A DNA stretch of 64,000 nucleotides, from NCBI RefSeq assembly GCF_018919215.1, contig NZ_JAHLQK010000001.1:900430-964429 (forward strand). The letters are read 5' to 3'. The position numbers were made by a program, and so were the translations under genes. Shown here one piece after another: positions 1 to 10,500 of the stretch; the stretch's first letter is position 1; each line of letters begins with the position of its first letter. The notes under the pieces were generated by a model that saw nothing but the letters and a program-made list of their open reading frames with translations, was not told the origin of the DNA and made no database searches. This DNA is from Alkaliphilus flagellatus (GTDB taxonomy: Bacteria; Bacillota; Clostridia; Peptostreptococcales; Natronincolaceae).

Positions 1-1669
1 GATGGTTGCCTTTTTCAACAATTTTGCCTTCATCTAATACTATGATTTCATTACAATCTTTAATAGTGGATATTCTATGAGCAATAAGTATTGTTGTTTT
101 GTTTTTCATTTCATCTTTAAGACCTTGGAGAATCTTCTCTTCTGTATCCGTATCTACAGCCGATAGAGAGTCATCAAAAATTAATATTTGAGGCTTCTTA
201 ATTAGCGCCCTAGCTATGGATGTTCTTTGTTTTTGACCACCTGAAAGCGTCACACCTCTTTCTCCCACAAAGGTTTCGTATCCATTAGTAAAGTCTATAA
301 TATTTTCATGAACTTCAGCAATCCTTGCTACATTTTCAACCTCATCCATAGAAAAGTTATCTACACCAAAGGCTATATTTTCTGCAATTGTAGTTGAAAA
401 TAAAAAGCTGTCTTGGTCAACGTACCCGATATTATCTCGTAAAAACTTTAGTTTGATTTTGTCTATATTATGATTGTCTAAAGAAATTGTCCCTTCTTCT
501 ATATCATAAAGCCTTAAAAGTAGATTAATAATTGTTGTTTTTCCACTACCTGTTTTCCCTATAATGCCTAAGCTACTACCTGATGGTATGTATACAGAAA
601 AGTTTTCTAAGGCATTGTAGTCGCTATTAGGATATTTAAAAGTAACATTATCAAATACAATATCCCCTTTAAAATTATCAAGATCAATTGCATCTGGTGC
701 ATCTACTATTTCTGGTTCCACATCCAAAATGTTATTTATTCTTTCCATAGATGCAGCCCCTCTTTGGAGCATATTAATTACCCATCCTATAGCCATCATT
801 GGCCAAACAAGCAAAGATAAATAACTATTGAAGGCAACAAAGTCACCTAGGGATATTTGTCCGTATATTACTAATGTGCTTCCGTAAAAAATAGCGATTA
901 AAAAACTAAGAGATGCCATTAATTGAATAAAAGGATGAAACATTCCAAATAACTTTACTAAAGTCATGTTTTTATTGAATAAAAACCTATTTTTATCACT
1001 AAACTTCTTAACTTCGGCTTCTTCTTGAACAAAAGATTTTATTACTCTTATTCCAGCAAAGTTTTCCTGTACAGTATCAGTTAAAGCTGAAAAAGCTTCT
1101 TGAACAGATTTAAATCTAGCATTTATTTTCTTACCAAACTTGCCTATGGCATATGCTAAAAATGGCAGAGGTATTAATGCAAAAAAAGTCAAACGTAGAT
1201 CTGTAGTAGTAGACATCATAGAGATAGCTATTGCAGTCATAAATATTGCATCTGTCATCATTACTACTCCAGGACCCAAAGCCATTCGTATTGCATTTAT
1301 ATCGTTAGTAGCATGAGCCATTAAGTCACCTGTTTTATGTGTATTATAATAGTTGGTAGAAAGAGATTGGAGATGAGTAAATAGCTTATTTCTAAGCTCA
1401 TATTCTAACCTTCTTGAGACACCAATAATGTACATTCTCCACAAAAATCGAAAAAATGCAATACCGATTCCTATTGCAATAATATAAAGTCCGTAACGTA
1501 ATAAACCTTCGCGGGTTAAATGACCCGAGGAAACATCATCAGTAAATCTTCGTAGTACTTCTGGTACAAGTAATTGAAGTACGTCTACAATTAAAAGCCA
1601 AAGTACTCCTAATATATAGGACCATTTGTTTTTAATCAAAAAATCTTTCAATCGTTTAAAGTGCTTCAC
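1..1669 (-). CDS. ABC-type exporter subunit, fused permease and ATPase (partial, C-terminus off the window)
   Basis: Reading leftwards from a GTG at 1669 behind AGAGGTG, this encodes a membrane domain (first ~330 residues) followed by an ATPase domain. The ATPase shows a Walker A GKTGSGKT (about 540-565), a signature LSGGQKQR (about 210-240), a Walker B ILIFDDS and an H-loop IAHR close to the window edge. About 30-50 C-terminal residues are missing. In the Walker B the catalytic Glu is replaced by Asp (DDS). That is the mark of the degenerate-site half of heterodimeric exporters such as BmrC/YheI and TM287, so the partner half is expected just left of the window. It is likely a multidrug or lipid exporter in the cytoplasmic membrane; the substrate cannot be read from sequence. 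Confidence 0.93.
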   Translation of the reverse strand, partial: MKHFKRLKDFLIKNKWSYILGVLWLLIVDVLQLLVPEVLRRFTDDVSSGHLTREGLLRYGLYIIAIGIGIAFFRFLWRMYIIGVSRRLEYELRNKLFTHLQSLSTNYYNTHKTGDLMAHATNDINAIRMALGPGVVMMTDAIFMTAIAISMMSTTTDLRLTFFALIPLPFLAYAIGKFGKKINARFKSVQEAFSALTDTVQENFAGIRVIKSFVQEEAEVKKFSDKNRFLFNKNMTLVKLFGMFHPFIQLMASLSFLIAIFYGSTLVIYGQISLGDFVAFNSYLSLLVWPMMAIGWVINMLQRGAASMERINNILDVEPEIVDAPDAIDLDNFKGDIVFDNVTFKYPNSDYNALENFSVYIPSGSSLGIIGKTGSGKTTIINLLLRLYDIEEGTISLDNHNIDKIKLKFLRDNIGYVDQDSFLFSTTIAENIAFGVDNFSMDEVENVARIAEVHENIIDFTNGYETFVGERGVTLSGGQKQRTSIARALIKKPQILIFDDSLSAVDTDTEEKILQGLKDEMKNKTTILIAHRISTIKDCNEIIVLDEGKIVEKGNH

Positions 1670-1834
1670 TGTTTTCACCTCTCAAGATATTTTGCCACAC
1701 TAAACGTTTTATTCTATAAAATTCAAAAAATTCCTTTAATATAATGAAATCTTATTCTTAATTATTTTAGTATAACCAAAATACTTTAGGCAACAATAAA
1801 CAAAGATTGATTTTAGTGTTAATGAGGTGTTTAT

Positions 1835-2266
1835 ATGGAAGCAAGAAATAATAGTAAAAAAAATAGAGTTCTGTCAGTTAAAAATCCAGGACAATGCATT
1901 GGGTGTTATTCCTGTATGATAGCTTGTGCTACAGGGGTACATAAAAATTTTTCATTGGATAAAAGCGCCATTCTAATAAAAACTAGTGGAGGATACCAAG
2001 GCCGTGTAGTAGTTAATAGCTGTAGGGGGTGCCATGATCCAAACTGTGTAAAAATGTGCCCTGAAGATGCACTTAATAAACGAATAGGCGGAGGAGTAGT
2101 ATTTAAGAAAGATATATGTACAGGATGTGGTAAATGTATTGGTGGATGTGCTATAGGCGCTATTAGATATGATAAGGAAGAAAAAAGACCTATTGTTTGT
2201 ATTCAATGTGGGCTTTGTACAGAAATGTGTCCTCATAGTGTTATCGAGATGGAGGTATTAATATGA
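1835..2266 (+). CDS. Four-cluster polyferredoxin (HycB/DmsB-like electron carrier for the AOR protein)
   Basis: The 143-residue protein carries four cysteine groups: CIGCYSCMIAC, C-RGC-HDPNC-VKMCP, CTGCGKCIGGC and CIQCGLCTEMCP. This is the arrangement of 4Fe-4S electron-transfer subunits that partner molybdenum or tungsten oxidoreductases. The ATG follows GAGGTG. Its stop overlaps the start of the next gene by 4 bp (ATGA), so translation is coupled. It probably passes electrons between the AOR-type enzyme and a soluble acceptor in the cytoplasm. No signal peptide is visible. The pairing with AOR is read from context; the cluster content from the cysteine motifs. Confidence 0.92.
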   Translation: MEARNNSKKNRVLSVKNPGQCIGCYSCMIACATGVHKNFSLDKSAILIKTSGGYQGRVVVNSCRGCHDPNCVKMCPEDALNKRIGGGVVFKKDICTGCGKCIGGCAIGAIRYDKEEKRPIVCIQCGLCTEMCPHSVIEMEVLI

Positions 2267-4065
2267 GGAATAGAGCTTTAAACATATTAATAATTAATCT
2301 AAGGAGTAGAGAAGTTAAAGTAGATCAGCGTCATGATTTATTTAAATTCATAGGGGGAGTTTCTTTAGCCACCCAACTATTAAAGGAGTATTGTCGATTT
2401 CAAGAAGATCCACTAGATGAAAATCAGCCAATTATTTTTACACGAGGACCTTTAAATACCATCTTCCCTGTTGTAACTAAGGTTTGTGCAATGTTTAAAT
2501 CTCCTCTAACAGGGGAGTTAGGGGAGAGCTATGCTGGAATGAGAATGGCACTATCTATGAGAATGGCGAATATAGATGGGCTTGTTATTATTGGAAAGTC
2601 AGAGTTGCCTGCTTATATACATATTAATGGCAATATGGTTAGTATTGCTGATGCTCAGCCGCTATGGGGATTGGATATTGATGAAACCACAAGACTTCTC
2701 CATGAAAAAAAAGGAAAAAATGGATTGAGATCAATGGCTGCCATAGGGCCTGGTGGAGAAAATGGGGTAAGTTTTGCATCTGTTACTGTAGATACTTTTA
2801 GACATTTTGGCCGTTTGGGTTTAGGATGCTTAATGGGAAGTAAAAATTTAAAAGCAATTGTGATTGAAGGAAATCATCATCAGCCTATATTAGAAGCGAA
2901 AGAATATAGGAATGTATATAAAGAAATATTTAAAGAAATAACAGAAACAGATATTATGGAAAAATACCATGGAATAGGTACATCTATTAATGTGAATGCA
3001 TTAAACGATATGATGGCCTTACCTTCCTATAATTTTCAAAAAAGCTATTTTGAACATGCAGAAAATATTTCTGGAGAGAAGTTTGCTGAAGAAAGATTAG
3101 TAAAAAAAGTTGCATGTAGTGGTTGTCCTATCGGATGCATCCACATTGCAGCACTTAGAAAGCAATTTGGTGATCCTTTAGAATATGAGTTTAAAACAAT
3201 ATCTTACGATCATGAACTAATATATGCTCTAGGTTCTATGTTGGGCGTTTCTAACCATGATGGAGTACTGAAACTGATTGAAACTGTAGAACATTTTGGA
3301 ATTGATGCTATATCTACGGGAGTGCTTTTAGGATGGATAACTGAAGCCTTTGAAAAAGGAATTATTTCTAAGCAGGATACGCTATTAGAGCCTTCTTTTG
3401 GACAAGTTGATACCTATATTAATATTCTAGGTCACTTAATTAAGGGATCCAATAGTTTTTATGAATTAGCCAAAAAAGGAACTTATCATGTTGCTAAAAA
3501 ATATGGTGGAATGGATTTTGCTATGGTATTAGGTAAAACTGAGGTGGCTGGCTACCATACAGGATATGCAAATATTTTAGGACAGGCTGTTGGTGCAAGG
3601 CATTCTCACTTAGATAACGCAGGATACTCTATAGATCAGGAGATGGACAGTTTTGATTATGATGAAGTTATTGAAAAGCTAATTGAAGAGGAAATTGATC
3701 GTAATTTATTAAATAGTTTAGTTATTTGTCTATTTGCTAGAAAGGTATATAGTTATCCAACTGTTGTTAGAGCATTAGAAAGTATTGGATATAACTGTAA
3801 AGAGTCGGATTTGAAAAAATTAGGACGTTTTACATTTGTGGAGAAAATCAAGTTAAAAGAAAAAATGGGGTTCAAATTAGAGGAGTTAGTTTTTCCTAAG
3901 AGATTTTTTGAAACCCCAAGTTTAGACGAAATTTTAATAGAAGATAAGTTAGATAGATTATTATTAAAATATATAGATACAATTAAAAATATTAAGACTG
4001 AGAATAATGATTTAGATACTATTACATTATTCAATACATGTGAACAAGATAAAAGTATGGTTTAA
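2263..4065 (+). CDS. Aldehyde:ferredoxin oxidoreductase family protein (tungsten/molybdopterin enzyme)
   Basis: The 600-residue length and layout match the AOR family: an N-terminal pterin-binding domain (about 1-210) and helical domains 2 and 3. The 4Fe-4S ligands are visible as C285-x2-C288-x3-C292 plus a distal C489, the spacing of Pyrococcus AOR. AOR enzymes oxidise aldehydes to acids, or reduce acids, with ferredoxin, using a tungsto-bispterin cofactor. The gene is coupled to the polyferredoxin upstream, so this is a two-subunit AOR rather than a lone enzyme. The substrate is unknown. No cofactor-biosynthesis or MoaD-like gene lies nearby, although one sometimes accompanies AOR genes. 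Confidence 0.93.
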   Translation: MRNRALNILIINLRSREVKVDQRHDLFKFIGGVSLATQLLKEYCRFQEDPLDENQPIIFTRGPLNTIFPVVTKVCAMFKSPLTGELGESYAGMRMALSMRMANIDGLVIIGKSELPAYIHINGNMVSIADAQPLWGLDIDETTRLLHEKKGKNGLRSMAAIGPGGENGVSFASVTVDTFRHFGRLGLGCLMGSKNLKAIVIEGNHHQPILEAKEYRNVYKEIFKEITETDIMEKYHGIGTSINVNALNDMMALPSYNFQKSYFEHAENISGEKFAEERLVKKVACSGCPIGCIHIAALRKQFGDPLEYEFKTISYDHELIYALGSMLGVSNHDGVLKLIETVEHFGIDAISTGVLLGWITEAFEKGIISKQDTLLEPSFGQVDTYINILGHLIKGSNSFYELAKKGTYHVAKKYGGMDFAMVLGKTEVAGYHTGYANILGQAVGARHSHLDNAGYSIDQEMDSFDYDEVIEKLIEEEIDRNLLNSLVICLFARKVYSYPTVVRALESIGYNCKESDLKKLGRFTFVEKIKLKEKMGFKLEELVFPKRFFETPSLDEILIEDKLDRLLLKYIDTIKNIKTENNDLDTITLFNTCEQDKSMV

Positions 4066-4118
4066 ATACATAATTTAAGTATAAACTAGCAAAATAATAA
4101 CAGAAGGAGGTGTTATAT

Positions 4119-4310
4119 ATGAATTTAACTACAAAGGATATGATTACGAAAAAGCTATTAGATGCACAAGAAATGGTTAGAGATTTTGAAATGCTTTCAA
4201 AGCAGACTGAGGACAAGGAAGTGGCATCTTTATTTAAAAACTTTGCTGAAGAAAGTGGTACACAGGCTAGGGAACTACAAAGATTAGCGGATAAATATAG
4301 AAGAGACTAA
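4119..4310 (+). CDS. Small helical protein of unknown function, downstream of AOR
   Basis: The ATG at 4119 sits 8 nt after a strong AAGGAGG; an in-frame GTG at 4110 overlaps that site and is unlikely. The 63-residue product is charged, predicted all-helical and has no cysteines or membrane segment. Its heptad-like pattern and acidic/His-poor character loosely recall a single helical hairpin of a ferritin-like or rubrerythrin-type bundle, but no metal ligands can be assigned. It begins 53 bp after the AOR gene and is closed by a terminator at 4316, so it may be the last gene of that operon. No function is assigned. Confidence 0.75.
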   Translation: MNLTTKDMITKKLLDAQEMVRDFEMLSKQTEDKEVASLFKNFAEESGTQARELQRLADKYRRD

Positions 4311-4315
4311 AAGTA

Positions 4316-4341
4316 GGCACGGGTTACGTGCCTTATTTTAT
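4316..4341 (+). terminator. Intrinsic terminator after the AOR operon
   Basis: A 6-bp stem GGCACG/CGTGCC with a 5-nt loop is followed by TTATTTTATT, just after the stop of the small helical protein. Confidence 0.8.
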
Positions 4342-4459
4342 TGTATAGCAAAGTAAAAAATTCTAATTTATGAAAACTTTTAAAGAAGTAGGATACTGGC
4401 AATAATAGGAGAAACTGATATAATGTAACTATATAAGACTTGAAGGATGTTGATGATAG

Positions 4460-5959
4460 ATGAAACATTTTGAAAATATTAAGCTTTACAAAGATAAGGG
4501 AGAACATTTATATATTCAGCTCTACAAAGCAATAAAGAAGCTTATTATGGAAGAAAGACTTAGTAAGGATGAAAAGTTACCACCTATACGTAAATTAGCG
4601 CAAAAATTGGACGTTAACAATGTTACTGTGGTAAATGCTTATCATATTTTAGAACAAGAGGGTTTAGTATATAAGAAAATGGGAAGCGGTACTTATATTT
4701 CACCAGATTTTCTGACTTATATCTCTGAGGAAGTAGAAGATCAAAAAATAATTGAGGGCTTAGGGTCTCTTTCTCTTATAGAGCAGGGGCAAATTCAAAT
4801 TAAAAATAATATGATTAATTTTGCTAGTGCTACTCCTATGGCGGAACTGTTTCCTGTAGATGATTTTAAAGAGGTTTTAAATGAAGTTTTGGATAGAGAT
4901 AAGGGACATGCCTTTGACTATCAAGAAAGTCAAGGATATTTACCTTTAAGAGAAGCATTGATAAAATATGTAAGAGAATACAATATATTTGCAGATATAA
5001 ATAGTTTACAAATTATTTCGGGAGCCCAACAGGGTATAGATATTATTGCAAAGGCATTATTAAATTATGGAGATACGGTTATTGTTGAAAATCCTTCATA
5101 TACTGGGGCAATAGCTTCTTTTAAATCGAGAGGAGCTAAAATTATCGATGTTAATCTTATAGATGATGGTATCGATATTGATGATTTAGAAAGAAAAATA
5201 CGAATTTTTAGGCCTAGATTTTTATATTTAATGCCTAATTTTCAAAATCCAACGGGAATATCCTATAGTAGAAGTAAAAAAGAGAAAATTATTAATTTAT
5301 GTAAACAATATAATATGTATATTGTGGAAGACGACTATTTAAGCGATTTAAACTTTTATTCATGGGATAATACTACTTTAAAAAGCTTAGACACTAATAA
5401 TGATTTGGTTATTTATGTAAAGAGTTTTTCGAAAATATTTATGCCAGGGTTAAGGCTAGGGTTTTTAATAGCTCCATCTATATTTTATGATCATTTACTT
5501 TTTGCAAAACATTCCTCTGATATTTCTACATCTGGTCTTCTACAGAGGGCTTTAGAACTTTACTTTACGAGAGGAACTTGGAAAGAGCATATTAAGTATA
5601 TGGAAAAAAAGTATAAGAGTGGTTTTGATACGATGTTAAGAAGCATTGAAAAGTATATGCCATCACAAGTTGAGTATATACATCCAAAGGGCGGAGTTAA
5701 CTTTTGGTTTAAGTTACCTATGGAAATTTCTTCAAGGGAATTATATGAGAAGGCTATTAGAAAAAATGTTGCTTTAGCTCCTGGAAACTTATTCTTTATT
5801 CATCAAAACGATAACAATCACTTCAGATTAAGCATTGCTTCTGTTAACAATTATGAAATAGAAAAGGGAATAATAATAATAAGTAATATTATCAAAGAAC
5901 TAATAAACGATATAAATAGAAGTGGATTAAATGAAGAAAAATATAGACCTATTTTATAA
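4460..5959 (+). CDS. MocR-type regulator (GntR winged helix fused to class I aminotransferase fold)
   Basis: Of 499 residues, the first ~75 form a GntR winged helix-turn-helix (LPPIRKLAQKLDVNNVTVVN) and about 110-490 a PLP-dependent aminotransferase-like domain. The PLP lysine lies in SFSKIFMPGLRLG, preceded by the nucleotide-binding-type stretch PNFQNPTG. MocR regulators use PLP or an amino-compound adduct as effector; PdxR, GabR and TauR are examples. The gene stands alone with about 150 bp upstream, so no target can be inferred from an adjacent operon. It could regulate itself or the divergent/adjacent genes. A purely enzymatic role is unlikely given the intact DNA-binding domain. Confidence 0.9.
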   Translation: MKHFENIKLYKDKGEHLYIQLYKAIKKLIMEERLSKDEKLPPIRKLAQKLDVNNVTVVNAYHILEQEGLVYKKMGSGTYISPDFLTYISEEVEDQKIIEGLGSLSLIEQGQIQIKNNMINFASATPMAELFPVDDFKEVLNEVLDRDKGHAFDYQESQGYLPLREALIKYVREYNIFADINSLQIISGAQQGIDIIAKALLNYGDTVIVENPSYTGAIASFKSRGAKIIDVNLIDDGIDIDDLERKIRIFRPRFLYLMPNFQNPTGISYSRSKKEKIINLCKQYNMYIVEDDYLSDLNFYSWDNTTLKSLDTNNDLVIYVKSFSKIFMPGLRLGFLIAPSIFYDHLLFAKHSSDISTSGLLQRALELYFTRGTWKEHIKYMEKKYKSGFDTMLRSIEKYMPSQVEYIHPKGGVNFWFKLPMEISSRELYEKAIRKNVALAPGNLFFIHQNDNNHFRLSIASVNNYEIEKGIIIISNIIKELINDINRSGLNEEKYRPIL

Positions 5960-6086
5960 TATGTGGGAAATTATAAATTGTATTAATATATACTTTCTGT
6001 AAAATACATTTCGGCAAAGCCTTCTTTAATTAAAAAAATTTATTAGAAGTCTTTGTTATAAAGATATCCTTGAAAGGGGCACCATT

Positions 6087-6974
6087 ATGAAAAAAGTAAA
6101 AATAATCTATAATCCAAACTCAGGAAGGCAAATAGTACAGAAGAATATACCTAACCTAGTTGAATTTTTAAATAAAAATAACTATCATGTAGATATTTTT
6201 CCAACAGAGAAGCAGTTAGATGCTATGCATGCGGCTTCTAATGCTTGTAAAGATAAATATAATATAATTATAGCAATAGGAGGAGATGGTACTGTTAATG
6301 AGGTTGTAAATGGTATTATGGATAATACCTATAGACCTAAATTGGCAGTTTATCCTGCAGGTACTGTAAATGATTTTGCTAACTATTTAAAAATTCCACG
6401 TATGATGGACGAGTTTGCTCAATTAATAATTAGGGGAAATACTATTAAAGTTGATGTTGGATTAGGAGGAGATAGATACTTCTTAAATGTTGCCGCAGCA
6501 GGATTACTGACAGATGTAGCTTATAAGGTTTCCTCAGAATCAAAAACTGTTTTGGGTAAGTTCGCATATTATTTAGAGGGTATTAAAGAACTACCAAAAC
6601 AAATGTTTAAGCCTATAAAAATACGGACGCGCATTGGAGAAGTGGAAGAAGATAGGGAAGTATTATTTTTTCTTCTAGCAAATAGTGCTTCCGTAGGTGG
6701 ATTTAGATATATTGCTCCAGAGGCCAGCATTAATGATGGTAAATTTGATTTATTAATTGTTGAAAAAAGTGAATTTATTGATGTTGCAAGTATTTTTGTT
6801 AAAGTTTTAATAGGTAACCATACTAATCATCCTAATTTGGAGTATATACAGGTAGATGGATTAAGTGTCGAATGTGATGAAGATATATATGTTGATTTGG
6901 ACGGAGAGCAGGGTGGAAAGCTTCCTATGAATTTTGAAATAAAAAAAGAAGCCATTGAATTATTTATTCCATAA
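6087..6974 (+). CDS. Diacylglycerol/sphingosine kinase-like lipid kinase (YegS/DgkB family)
   Basis: The 295-residue protein starts with the nucleotide-binding strand IIYNPNSGR and carries the family signature IAIGGDGTVNEVVNG near residue 70. The length fits YegS, BmrU and DgkB proteins, soluble enzymes that phosphorylate diacylglycerol or related lipids with ATP. The Asp/Glu metal sites typical of the C-terminal beta-sandwich are present (DGKFDLLIVEKSEF; VDLDGE). The ATG follows AAAGGGGC. It is a single gene facing a MarR gene downstream. DgkB (essential in Bacillus for lipoteichoic acid turnover) and BmrU types cannot be told apart here. Confidence 0.88.
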   Translation: MKKVKIIYNPNSGRQIVQKNIPNLVEFLNKNNYHVDIFPTEKQLDAMHAASNACKDKYNIIIAIGGDGTVNEVVNGIMDNTYRPKLAVYPAGTVNDFANYLKIPRMMDEFAQLIIRGNTIKVDVGLGGDRYFLNVAAAGLLTDVAYKVSSESKTVLGKFAYYLEGIKELPKQMFKPIKIRTRIGEVEEDREVLFFLLANSASVGGFRYIAPEASINDGKFDLLIVEKSEFIDVASIFVKVLIGNHTNHPNLEYIQVDGLSVECDEDIYVDLDGEQGGKLPMNFEIKKEAIELFIP

Positions 6975-7065
6975 ACAAAAAAATATTATAATTAATTTGA
7001 ATTTGTTAAAAAAAGTTTATAAATATGATAAAATAAGTGTAATATTTTCAATCAGGAGGTAGGAT

Positions 7066-7521
7066 ATGCAAGAAATTAGGTATGATGATAACATTACAGA
7101 AATAGAGAAAGAACTAAGGTACCTGTGCACAATTATTAAGCAAAAGGGTCGGGAAATTTTAACGGATTTTTCTATTACACCTCCACAATTTGAGGCTTTA
7201 CAATATTTGATAAATAATGAAGACATAACTATAGGAGAATTAAGTAGCAAAATGTTTTTAGCATGTAGTACAATAACGGATCTAGTGGATAGAATGGAAA
7301 AAAATCAATTGGTAAAGAGAGTACGTGATGAAAAAGACAGAAGAGTAGTGAGAGTTCAAGTATTAGAAAAGGGACATGAACTTATTAATGAAGTTCTACA
7401 TGCTAGAAGAAACTACTTAGCTGACGTTCTTAAAGAAGTAAGCGAACAGCAGCGAGGGTTTATATTAGAAGGTATATCTAAGGTTTATGAGAAGACGGTA
7501 GAAGATGTTAATAAAAGATAG
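7066..7521 (+). CDS. MarR family transcriptional regulator
   Basis: The 151-residue protein has the MarR winged-helix core: recognition region LSSKMFLACSTITDLVDRMEK and wing VKRVRDEKDRRVVRVQV at about residues 60-105. It would act as a DNA-binding dimer that typically releases DNA on binding phenolic ligands or on oxidation. The ATG follows CAGGAGG. The giant signalling gene starts only 23 bp after its stop, so the two are probably co-transcribed. The target is unknown. Confidence 0.9.
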   Translation: MQEIRYDDNITEIEKELRYLCTIIKQKGREILTDFSITPPQFEALQYLINNEDITIGELSSKMFLACSTITDLVDRMEKNQLVKRVRDEKDRRVVRVQVLEKGHELINEVLHARRNYLADVLKEVSEQQRGFILEGISKVYEKTVEDVNKR

Positions 7522-7544
7522 AAAATTATCGGGGAAGTGGTGCT

Positions 7545-10500
7545 ATGGAGTTAATAAATAGTCGTTATAAAATTTTAAAATCTCTAGAGCAAGAGCATTA
7601 TTATAGTCAATACATAGCATTGGATTTAATAAAAAAGGGGGAAAAGGTTTTGTTACATTTGATAAGTGATACTCAAATTACAAGACCTTTTATTGAATAT
7701 TGCAATAGTAACTTTTATGAAGTTTCATCATACAACCAGGAAAGCATCATGAGTATATATAGTTATGGAATTGTTGAAATAATGGACGATAAGCCTATTG
7801 AAGAGACTATCTTCTTTTATACTACAGAGTATGTAGATTCAATTAATTTAACAGATATAGACAAACCACTTGAAGAATATGATTTGCTGGATATATATAA
7901 GCAAATTTCCCGTGCACTAGATTTTCTTTATTATCATGGAATAGTATATAAGTATATAGGTGTAGAGACTGTTAAACTAATTAAAAAAGAGAATAAGTTT
8001 ACTGTAAAGCTATTGGATATAGTTAGTATACATAGAATGGAAATAATGAAAACATATTTTCATACTTTGACATGTAGTTTTTTCGCACCAGAGCTTGTAT
8101 GTGGTATGGAATTAGGCGTTTATACTGACATATATTCTTTAGGGTCCTTGCTTTACTATTTACTTACATTAACTTTATTAGATAATAGTCGTGTAACTTC
8201 ACGAAATGAAGACTATCTTAAAGATGGTAGCTCAAAAGTCAAGCTATTTAATATGATTCAAAAAATGACAAGTAATGATATTGATATGAGATATATGACA
8301 ATACATGAATGCAATGATACTATTAGAAATATTTATGGTCTTAACAAAGTCATTGAAAACCTTAAGGATGTAGATAAGATTAATTTTAAAACTTCGCTTA
8401 TTGGGAGAGATCAAGAACTGAGGAAAATACTTGATGTTTGTGAAATAAGAGAAGATCGAATAAGAAAGTTTAATAAAAACATAGTGCTTATAAATGGTGA
8501 TAAGGGTATTGGAAAAACAAGATTAATAAACGAAGTCAGCCACTTAATTAAGTGGAAGAAATATAAATCTTTTCGTGTTACTATTAACCAACAAGCAGAA
8601 GGGTTTAGAGAAATAATAGGTAGTGTTCTTAAACAATTTATTAAAATATCATCTGAATTATATATTACAAAGTATGGAAGAGAACTAATAAAGTTAGTTC
8701 CAGAACTAGGTAGTAATAGAGATATTATACCGTCTCAAGTTTTGCCGAATAATCAGGAAGTACTAAGGCTTTATAACCGCGTAGCCAACTTTATGTTTGA
8801 CGTATCCTTAATTCATCCTTGTGTTATTTTAATCGATGACTTTCACTTGGCTGACAGGTCTATGATAGAGTTCGTAGATTATTTACTTAATTTAAATAAG
8901 ATTAAGAAGGCTCCTTTATTACTAATATTAGGTTATATGGATGGACATTTTTATTGTGATAAAAATAAAGATTATATAAATAAGTGGTCCATAGATAATG
9001 CTTTAAGCATAAAGCTAAGCAGGTTAACTATAGAAGAGACTGCTAAGCTGGTTAAGCATATTTTAGGATGGCATAAAGAACCTCTAAATTTTGCAAGTCG
9101 CATTATGAGAGATACAGAAGGAACACCAAGTCATATTGAAGAAATAATAAAAGAACTATACTCACAGAAATTATTGGAAGTTAATTATAGCACCAATTAT
9201 AAGGGGTTTGCCCCAATCATAAGTGTAGATGATTATAATAAAATTATACTTTCTCAAAATATTGATGAATCAATTTTGAAGCAACTACAATCTTTAGATA
9301 ATATAGCAAGGGAGATTTTAGATGTAGTTTCATTATTTAACACCTCGATTTCAAAGGATATTATTAGTGATATGCTAGAAACTATAAAAAATGATTACGA
9401 TGATTATTTTTCAAACTTAACTCAGCTAAAGATTTTAAATGAAAAGCTTGACGATTGGGGATATACCTATGGATTTCATAACAAGGATTTTAAAAAAAAT
9501 ATATATAATAATATAGATGAAGATAGAAGAATACTTCTACATATTAAAGCAAGCAATATACTAGAGGAGCTATATATAAAAGAAGGTAGAGAGAATAAGG
9601 AGGAGTTGATATATCACTTAATACAATCGGATCAAAAAGATAAGTCTATCAACTATTGTATAGAATCAGGAATTGGAATGCTAAAGTTTTTTATTTATGA
9701 ACAGGCATATACTTTCTTTAAACGGGCTTATGAATTATTGGAGGATGATACAGATAGAAGGAAATTAACTGTTTTAATACATCTTGGAGATGTTAGTCAA
9801 AATTTATCTAAAAATAATGATGCAATTTATTATTTTGATTATGCTATAAAGTTGGCTAACTTGCAAAATATACCTAAGAAATCTATAGATGCAAAAATTA
9901 AGATTGGACTGCTATATTCAATTCGAAATGAATTTGATTCGGCATTAACTTATCTAAATGAATCTATAGATGAGGCAAATAAAATTAAATATGTTAATGG
10001 AACTATGGAAGCAGCTTATTTATTAGGTAGAGCATATATGCAAATGAGAGAGTTACAAAAAATGAAAGCCATCTCAGAGCAATACTTTGATTATGCCTTT
10101 GTACAAAACAACCTATATTACATGGGAATGTTCATGGGATTAAGAGGTATTGTTGAGTATTTTGAAGAAAACATAGTAATTGCATTAGAACTTTTTAAGG
10201 AGAGTGTAGAGTATTTAGAGAAGGCTAATAAGAGCGAAGAAACAGCTCGGCCGATTAATAATATTGGTGTAATATACCATGATCATTTTCAAGATACTCA
10301 TAATGCAAGGGTTTATTTTCAAAAGGCGCTAAAAATTTCTAAGCAATTTCGTAGAACTGATGGTATCATTACTTTCAGTAATAACATTGCTGATACCTAT
10401 ATTACCGAACATGATTATTATAAGGCTATAGATGTTTTGAAGAAAAGCATTGAACTTGCGCTTGAATATGGGGAAGAAATTTCAACCTTAATGGTCTATA

